Origin: an uncultured Pseudomonadota bacterium
Lineage (GTDB): Bacteria; Myxococcota_A; Bradymonadia; Bradymonadales; Bradymonadaceae
NCBI GenBank assembly: GCA_913057905.1
Contig: CAJXPB010000001.1
Coordinates: 930,001 to 994,000, forward strand
DNA length: 64,000 nt
Reading direction: 5' to 3'
Positions 58,098 to 64,000 of this stretch are shown here, in pieces. Numbering within the stretch: position 1 is the stretch's first letter; each line of letters starts with the position of its first letter. A program made the position numbers and the translations under genes. A model generated the notes under the pieces. That model was given only the letters and a program-made list of their open reading frames with translations. It did no database searches and had not been told where the DNA came from.

Positions 58098-61000
58098 TTA
58101 CGTGCGCTCGCCGCGTCCCAGCCGCAGTCGCGTGGCGGCGGCGATGTCGTGGAGTCGATTCGCACGACTCTCATTGCGCTCGGCCGAGAGTTCGGCGAGT
58201 TCTCCGAAGGCGGTCGACAGCGGCTCCTCGGCGAGGTCACCGACGAGCGGTTCGGCCAGAAGCTCCTCCAGCAGGACATCGACGTCTTCGTAGGCGCCTT
58301 GCTCTTCGAGCGCGAGGGCCTGAAGGGCTCGCGCATTCAGCCGGCCTCGGACGTCACCGAGTTGCTCGAATCCTTCGGCGGCCCGTTCGAAGGTCGACTC
58401 CGCATCCTCCAACCTGTCGAGTTTGCGGGCGAGGCGCCCGAAGAGCATCCCGCACTGAATAATGCCGCGTTTGTCATCCATCTTTCGGTAGGCTTTCATC
58501 GCCTTGCTGCCGAGCTTCTCGACCTGGTCGGGTTGCCCGACCGTGAGGGCGACCTGCGCCATCAGATGTCGGCAGCGTGCGATCCCCCGCCGGTCCCCGA
58601 AATGACGGTAATGCTTCATCGCCTGGCGCAGCATCTTGGCGGCCTTGCGAAACTCCCCGCGCCGCCAGTCGATCTCGCCGATCACCCGCCGCGCTTTCGC
58701 CGCGGCGTGGCGTTCATTGAGCTCTTCGAAGAGTTCGACGGCATCTTCGGCTTCACTTCGACCTCGCTGGGGCTCGCCGGCCTCGGCGTACAGCAGGGCC
58801 GCGTGCATGCGATTTTCGGCCACCAGGCGTTTTTCCCCGGATTGCTCCGCCAGGTCCATCGCCTGTTTTAGCGACGCCTCGGCCTCGTCGCTCTCTCCGA
58901 TCCGCCACAGGACGTCGCTGAGGGCTCGGAGGGCGTTGATCCGCAGGCGAGTGCGGTCCGACTCCTCGGCTCGCTCGAGCGCGGCGAACAACAGACGCGA
59001 GGCGGTCTCGAATCGGCCACGCTGCCGGGCGATATTGCCGAGCCCCAGCAGGCAGAAACCGTCGATCGCCTCGGCCTCGTCGGTCATGCCTTCGCTTCGG
59101 GCTCGACGGCCCGCCCGGCTCGCGGCCTCGTACCATCCCTCGGCATCGTCGAATGCTCCTCGGTGCTCGGCGACGAGCCCGAGTCCCCATCGGGCGCGGG
59201 CCACCGAAGCGAGGTCGTCGGAATCGAGGACGTCGCGATAGTACTCCTGCGCCTGATCGTAGTCGTTCGTCCGTCGCATCAGGTTGCCGAGATCGAGCTG
59301 AATCTCCGACACCGACGGGACCTCCGCGCCCGCTCGGGCCGATTCGCGCTCCAGATCCCGCCGCACCTGCAGAGCCTGCTCATACAGTTCGATGGCCCGG
59401 GCCGGCTCCGATCCCCGGGCCGCCGACCGAGCCGCCCTGGCCAGAAAGCGGCAATAACCCCGCCGGTCCCGGGCCTCGCGGAAGTGATCGGCGATCTCCA
59501 GGGAGTGGTCCTCGATGCGGTCCGACCAAAAGGACTGTTTGGCCCGGCCGGCGGCGCGATGCAGGTTGCGCCACGGCATCGGTCGGTCGATCTCCCGGCG
59601 CACGACGTCGCGCATGAGCCCGTGGTCGAAGACAAGGGAGTCCTCGTGGGCGCCCCCCTCTTCACGGAGGATCCCGGCGGAGACGAGCTCGGAGATCGCG
59701 GCGTCACAACTGTGGACCAGCCCCTCGTCGTCCTCCTCGTCGAGCATCCGCCTGAGCAGCGAATACGAGAAGCTCGTACCCAGAACGGCTGCCCGATCCA
59801 GGATCTGGCGCGCTGCCTTGGAGTCGATCGACTCGATTCTGGAACGCACAAGTTCGGCTACCTCTCCGGGGATCGCCTCGTCGAGGTCGCCAGCTTCCTT
59901 GAGGTGAAGCCTCCCGTTGCGCCGCTCCAGACGCTCCTCTTCCTGCAGAAACTGCACGAGCTGATGCAGCAGCATCGGATTTCCCGATCCCCGTCGTGCG
60001 ATGCGCCGGCCGAGCTCATCGTCGACCGGTGCCAGGGACTGAACGAGCTCCAGCGAGGCCTCTTCGGAGAGCCGGCCCAGCTCGATGCGGTGCACCGAGT
60101 CGGGCGCCAGATTAAGGATATTCTGCAGGGTTTGAGCCAACGCCGGCGTATCGGCCAGGGCCGCCTCGCGCGCCGTGGCCATCAACATCAATGGATACGG
60201 CGACAGTTTGAGCCCCACCGCAAAGTGTTCCAGAAACGACGCGAGGGCCTCGTCGCCCCGGGCGATGTCCTCCAGGACGAGCATGACGGGGCGTCGGCTC
60301 GCCATTTTGCGAAACAGATGCTCGATGGCGGCGAAGAGCTGTTCGCGCTGTTGCTCTCCTTCCTCCAGGTCGTCGACGCTCGGCTCGCTGAGATCGGAGC
60401 CGAATTGCGGTTGCAAAAACCGCTTCAACCGAACCTGTTCGTCATCCGACAGACCCGCCCGCTCCAGCCGACTCTCGAGCTCATGTCGCAGACGCTCCCC
60501 GGCCAGCTCATGCAGGTCCAGCAGGTCGGCGATGGCCTCTCGAACCCCGGAGAGGGCACTGGGAGCCTCCGATGAATTTCCCCGGGCCACCTGCATCAGC
60601 CCGGCTTCGCGCACCCGAATCTCGATCCATTCCACAAGACGGCTCTTTCCGACCCCCTCCTCCCCGGTGATCAACGCCACGCGACCGTCGGCGTTTCGAA
60701 GCGTCTGGCTGACCAGCGATTGAAGGGCCCGGCGCTCGGAATCGCGTCCCGTCAGCGGCGCGTCCTGGTGAGCCCCGAGTTCGTTGTCGGCTCCGACTTC
60801 TCGAAAGGACGCCGGCGGACGGGTTTGACCGCCTTCGTCCTCCCAGGCCTGAAAGTTGCCGGGTTTCGAAGCCGTCGGGTCCGGGGTTCCCGGCTGCATA
60901 CTCGGCCCCAGCACCACCCATGGCCCATAACTCAGCTCGTTGAGTACGGTTCGGGTATCTTCGCGCACATCGGCAGCCGATTCGTACCGGTCATTGGGAT

Positions 61001-61817
61001 CCTTCTGAAGAAGGGTCCGAACGATCTCCTCGAGCTCCGCTGGCACCCGTTCGGCGACCTCGCCCAGTCGAGGGACCGCCGATTCAAGGTGGCCTCGGAT
61101 CACTTCCTTGGCCTCTTCACCCTGGAACGGTGGTTGACCGGTGAGCTTCTCGAACAACATCACGCCCAGGGCGTACAGGTCGACTCGTGGATCGACTTCA
61201 CCACGCAGCAACAGCTCCGGCGCCATGTATCTGGGCGTCCCCATGAGACCTCCCTCCCCCTCGCTGATTTCGGCGCCGATGCCGCCGGGGGCGTCGGTGA
61301 GGTCGAGATCGCCGTACTGGGATGCCGCCAGGCCGAAATCGACCAGCTTGATCACATCGCGGCCCTGTTCGTCGGCCCCAATCAGTACATTCGACGGCTT
61401 CAGGTCGCGATGGACGATACCCCGGGCGTGCGCCGCGGAAAGCGCGCTCAAGATCTGGTCGGTCAGCGAGAGCAACTGGATCGGCTCGGCGGGCGCCTCC
61501 AGTTGGTCCTTAAGTGAACCGCCCTCGACGAGTTCCATGGCCAGCCAGAGGGTCCGACCGTCGTCGTCGGTTCCGAAGTCATAGACGGTGGCTATGTGCG
61601 GGTGATTGACCCGGGCGACGGCCCTGGCCTCTCGACCGAACCGACGTCGTGCCTTCGCACTGAACGCCATGTCGGAATGAAGCACTTTCAGGGCGACATC
61701 CCGATCCAGAGATGTCTGTCTGGCTCGGTATACGGTACCCATTCCCCCAGTTCCGAGGGTGTCGGTGACTCGGAATCGATCCGAGGCAATCGAGTCGAGC
61801 TCCAGCGAATCATTCAT
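58098..61817 (-). CDS. Ser/Thr protein kinase fused to ATPase and TPR regulator
   Basis: A 1239-residue cytoplasmic signalling protein. The Hanks-type kinase domain (residues 15-290) is complete: glycine loop GTGGMGTVY (22-30), Lys44 in VALK, HRDLKPSN with Asp138, DFG at 160-162, and APE at 199-201. An AAA/AGC-type ATPase follows from about residue 355, with Walker A GEEGVGKS and Walker B-like VMLVLEDI. It ends in about 500 residues of TPR helices (RAIELYEQALQVRRDL, SEAEDAVELFEELNERHAAAKARR). Such kinase-ATPase-TPR proteins are typical of myxobacteria and relatives and may act as signal-integrating switches. No sensor or membrane segment is seen. Confidence 0.9.
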   Translation of the reverse strand: MNDSLELDSIASDRFRVTDTLGTGGMGTVYRARQTSLDRDVALKVLHSDMAFSAKARRRFGREARAVARVNHPHIATVYDFGTDDDGRTLWLAMELVEGGSLKDQLEAPAEPIQLLSLTDQILSALSAAHARGIVHRDLKPSNVLIGADEQGRDVIKLVDFGLAASQYGDLDLTDAPGGIGAEISEGEGGLMGTPRYMAPELLLRGEVDPRVDLYALGVMLFEKLTGQPPFQGEEAKEVIRGHLESAVPRLGEVAERVPAELEEIVRTLLQKDPNDRYESAADVREDTRTVLNELSYGPWVVLGPSMQPGTPDPTASKPGNFQAWEDEGGQTRPPASFREVGADNELGAHQDAPLTGRDSERRALQSLVSQTLRNADGRVALITGEEGVGKSRLVEWIEIRVREAGLMQVARGNSSEAPSALSGVREAIADLLDLHELAGERLRHELESRLERAGLSDDEQVRLKRFLQPQFGSDLSEPSVDDLEEGEQQREQLFAAIEHLFRKMASRRPVMLVLEDIARGDEALASFLEHFAVGLKLSPYPLMLMATAREAALADTPALAQTLQNILNLAPDSVHRIELGRLSEEASLELVQSLAPVDDELGRRIARRGSGNPMLLHQLVQFLQEEERLERRNGRLHLKEAGDLDEAIPGEVAELVRSRIESIDSKAARQILDRAAVLGTSFSYSLLRRMLDEEDDEGLVHSCDAAISELVSAGILREEGGAHEDSLVFDHGLMRDVVRREIDRPMPWRNLHRAAGRAKQSFWSDRIEDHSLEIADHFREARDRRGYCRFLARAARSAARGSEPARAIELYEQALQVRRDLERESARAGAEVPSVSEIQLDLGNLMRRTNDYDQAQEYYRDVLDSDDLASVARARWGLGLVAEHRGAFDDAEGWYEAASRAGRRARSEGMTDEAEAIDGFCLLGLGNIARQRGRFETASRLLFAALERAEESDRTRLRINALRALSDVLWRIGESDEAEASLKQAMDLAEQSGEKRLVAENRMHAALLYAEAGEPQRGRSEAEDAVELFEELNERHAAAKARRVIGEIDWRRGEFRKAAKMLRQAMKHYRHFGDRRGIARCRHLMAQVALTVGQPDQVEKLGSKAMKAYRKMDDKRGIIQCGMLFGRLARKLDRLEDAESTFERAAEGFEQLGDVRGRLNARALQALALEEQGAYEDVDVLLEELLAEPLVGDLAEEPLSTAFGELAELSAERNESRANRLHDIAAATRLRLGRGERT

Positions 61818-61929
61818 CGGCGTGGGGGACCGTCGTGGCGGGCGTACCCTGCGTACGAATTGGACGAATTCGTCTGACCTCTGCTACACAGTCTATCGGC
61901 TTATACGGAATTTCTCCCTAGGGCAAACC

Positions 61930-63669
61930 ATGGGTACTCGAGTTCGCACACTCCAGTGGTGGATCCTCACCGTCGTCGCCCCCGTTGTTCTCGCAGGACC
62001 ATTGGGCTGTGACGGCTGTCAATCCGAACAGTCTACAGTGCCGGAGACCGCCCAGGCGCGGGCCGCGCTTCTAGCCGAGCAGTTCCCGGCGACCTCCGAC
62101 GGGATTGTGATGGTCGAGGACTGGGAACGGTTTCGAACTGCCGCCGAGGACCTCGAACGCCGGCTAAACGACGTCGTGCCGATGGCCGACATGCCGTCTC
62201 GGTTCACCCGCGAGTATCTCGACGTCGACCTTCAATCGCCGAAAACCTGGAAGACCGCCGGCATCGACCCCGACGCAGGCGGCGCCGTCGGCTGGATGAA
62301 CGGCCGACCCGTGATCGCCGTCTTCGCGCCCGATGCTCCCGCCTTCGAGACGCACCTGACCGAGAACGTAGCCTCGAGATGGGCCGCGTCCAAAGACGGA
62401 GTTCCGACCGTTCGATCGCGAACCGTCGACGGCGAAACTGTCAAGTTCATCAATCTGGAGGATGGTGAACTCGCCTGGCGATGGAAGGGAAAACTGGCGC
62501 TGGTCGCCCTGCCGAACCCGGCGTCGAAAGACCCGGAGACGCGAAGCTCGGGCGTCGTCGCAATGTTTGGCGCCGTCGAATCGAGCAAGTCCCTCGCCGA
62601 GGATTCGGGCTACACCGACTTCCGGGGCGCGTTGGACAAACCTCCCATCTCGGCCTTCGCCCCAACGGAGACGGTCTTCTCCCGTCTGTCGAAAGCCCTT
62701 TCTGGACCTGAGGCCGCACGGCTGGAGGCCATCGAAAAAAACGCCACAGGCTTCGGCCTGACATTCGAACTCGTCGACAACGGCGTTCGAGCCCGTAGCT
62801 GGATCGGTCTGGCGACCGAGCAACAAAGCTCGAGTACCGAGGGCAACTGGCGAGATCTCGCCACGGATCAAACGCTTTTGGGACTGCGCTTGTCCGGGAA
62901 CCTCGCCGCCATCTGGTCGACATTTCAAGACTCCGACGATCCGTTGGCCACTCGCATCCGTTCGTCGATCGAGCACTGGAGCGACCGGCTGAATGTCGAC
63001 TTCAAACCCGGAGTTGTCGACCCGATGACGGGCCATCTCGGAGTCTTCTTTTACGGCATCGCCCCGAACCTGGGGCTTCAGGAATTCAATCGCGCCCCGT
63101 TTCAAGGCATCCAAAAGGTGGGCCTGATCGCGGCGGCGAAGCTCGATGATCCGGAACGCTTTGCGGAGACGGCGCGCACGGTCGCCAAAACGATCGAAGG
63201 GATGGACATGCGCCCCGTCGACGTGAAAGACGCCGACGAGCCCGCCGATGTCCAGGTGCTCACGGCCGAAGCCGTCGACGACCCCGACGGCACTCCGATC
63301 CCGGGACTGATCGACGGCGTCGTCCCCCTGAAACTCTACCTCCACGACGACACCGCCGCACTGGCGACGACGGCATTCTCGGAGTCGAGTATGGTGGAGT
63401 ACCTGAAAGGCAACCGGGAAGAATCCGGGTCCCTGGCCGACAGCGACACCCTCGATTTGGGAGCGACCTTTGCCACCAAGGACACCCTGAACGGCATCTA
63501 TCTCAACATGGTGCGAACCCGGAGCCACCTGGGGGATCGGCTGCCGTCGTTCCCGCCCCTCCAGCGCGCCATCGACGGAATCGAGGAGATCCTCTACAGC
63601 GACTCTCGCGTTGAAAACGGTGTATTCATGGACCTCACCGTCCACCTCACTGACCCCCCCTCGAATTGA
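61930..63669 (+). CDS. Exported protein of unknown function
   Basis: A 579-residue protein. ATG 61930 has AGGG about 7 nt upstream and gives an N-terminal hydrophobic segment ending in PLGC (Cys27). The Cys may be lipidated, though the -3 residue is Pro. The mature part alternates strands and helices (VGWMNGRPVIAVFAPDAPAFETHL; ELAWRWKGKLALVALP; PISAFAPTETVFSRLSKAL; LTFELVDNGVRARSWIGLA). This resembles DUF3352-like two-half proteins in style, but I cannot confirm it. It is divergent from the kinase (112 bp) and coupled to the HD gene (TGATG). Confidence 0.6.
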   Translation: MGTRVRTLQWWILTVVAPVVLAGPLGCDGCQSEQSTVPETAQARAALLAEQFPATSDGIVMVEDWERFRTAAEDLERRLNDVVPMADMPSRFTREYLDVDLQSPKTWKTAGIDPDAGGAVGWMNGRPVIAVFAPDAPAFETHLTENVASRWAASKDGVPTVRSRTVDGETVKFINLEDGELAWRWKGKLALVALPNPASKDPETRSSGVVAMFGAVESSKSLAEDSGYTDFRGALDKPPISAFAPTETVFSRLSKALSGPEAARLEAIEKNATGFGLTFELVDNGVRARSWIGLATEQQSSSTEGNWRDLATDQTLLGLRLSGNLAAIWSTFQDSDDPLATRIRSSIEHWSDRLNVDFKPGVVDPMTGHLGVFFYGIAPNLGLQEFNRAPFQGIQKVGLIAAAKLDDPERFAETARTVAKTIEGMDMRPVDVKDADEPADVQVLTAEAVDDPDGTPIPGLIDGVVPLKLYLHDDTAALATTAFSESSMVEYLKGNREESGSLADSDTLDLGATFATKDTLNGIYLNMVRTRSHLGDRLPSFPPLQRAIDGIEEILYSDSRVENGVFMDLTVHLTDPPSN

Positions 63670-64000
63670 TGGACCTCTCGTTCTTTGGTCGGGTCGGTGG
63701 ATCGGCTCGTAGCGGGTCCGTACGCATCCCCGACCGGCGAAACATTCCGATGGGAGAGCCGGTCGAGACGATCGTCGATCACCCGGCGTTCCAGCGGCTG
63801 CGTCAGATCCGTCAGCTCGGCCCCACGCACCTGGTGTATCCCGGTGCGCAACACACGCGATTCGAGCACAGCCTCGGCGTCTACGGCTGCACCCTCGACT
63901 ATCTGGAACATCTGCTCGAGGAGCCGGCGTTTGCCGACCGCGCCGACGAACGTGATATCCGCGCCATTGGAGCAGCGGCGCTGATTCACGACGTCGGGCA
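63669..64000 (+). CDS. HD-domain phosphohydrolase, N-terminal part (cut by window edge)
   Basis: An open frame from ATG 63669, which overlaps the upstream TGA by one base, to the window end (110 complete codons). The N-terminal part has IVDHPAFQRLRQIRQLGPTHLVYPGAQHTRFEHSLGVYGCTLDYL, in consecutive motifs, then ALIHDVG at the very end, where the HD metal pair begins. This arrangement (F-Q-R-L-R, H-T-R-F-E-H-S-L-G-V, then H-D-x-G-H) is that of the SAMHD1/dGTPase-like branch of HD proteins, which hydrolyse dNTPs or related nucleotides. The substrate cannot be judged from the fragment. Confidence 0.85.
   Translation, partial: MDLSFFGRVGGSARSGSVRIPDRRNIPMGEPVETIVDHPAFQRLRQIRQLGPTHLVYPGAQHTRFEHSLGVYGCTLDYLEHLLEEPAFADRADERDIRAIGAAALIHDVG

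Overview
The window is GC-rich DNA (roughly 60 % by eye), densely packed on both strands, with no insertion sequence, prophage or CRISPR array. Gene content points to a Gram-negative bacterium of the former Deltaproteobacteria, close to Myxococcota or Bradymonadales. Signs are very many TPR proteins and lipoproteins, Asp/Glu/Ser-rich linkers in exported proteins, VWA and MopE-type Cys-rich surface proteins, a giant Ser/Thr kinase-ATPase-TPR regulator, a Myxococcus-type gliding or adhesion gene set, and sterol genes. This placement is inference from gene content.

Region by region: 1-8.8 kb holds housekeeping and envelope genes (zinc-ribbon protein, YacG, PEGA/TPR protein, HEAT membrane protein, RpoH, DNA glycosylase, isochorismatase-like hydrolase, PilW-like TPR lipoprotein, NFACT protein) and two tRNA-Arg genes. 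8.8-22.6 kb is one co-directional minus-strand block that reads as a Glt-type trans-envelope gliding/adhesion machine: Cys-rich VWA-like lipoprotein, two outer-membrane barrels, three TPR proteins, two small paralogous secreted proteins, and a GltJ/AgmX-like protein with zinc ribbon, GYF domain, one membrane span and an AgmX/PglI C-terminal domain. 23-29 kb has tRNA-Phe, nicotinate phosphoribosyltransferase and a sterol pair, squalene monooxygenase plus an oxidosqualene cyclase carrying the three cycloartenol-synthase signature residues.

29-44 kb is mixed metabolism: NRDE protein, TerB-like/acyl-CoA oxidase fusion, TPR protein, EgtD, Dcd, an RlmJ-like protein lacking DPPY, a nuclease-family lipoprotein, YihY/BrkB, MsrC, NYN-LOTUS protein, ThyA, and two exported Cys-rich proteins. 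Inside it, at 37.6-37.9 kb, are two tandem copies of a structured RNA that I do not recognise. Each copy has a closing stem and two hairpins whose loops can pair, and the paired bases covary between the copies, behind a good sigma-70-like promoter.

44-64 kb starts with a small region full of inverted repeats. It continues with a CASTOR/POLLUX-like channel, a DUF5522-BtuF-DusA run, HtrA and Hsp20, a nucleotidyltransferase plus CDP-alcohol phosphatidyltransferase pair whose first ribosome-binding site lies in a perfect 15-bp hairpin, GlpK, DeoB, FolK, a TPR lipoprotein, the kinase-ATPase-TPR protein, an exported protein of unknown function, and an HD-domain gene cut by the window edge.
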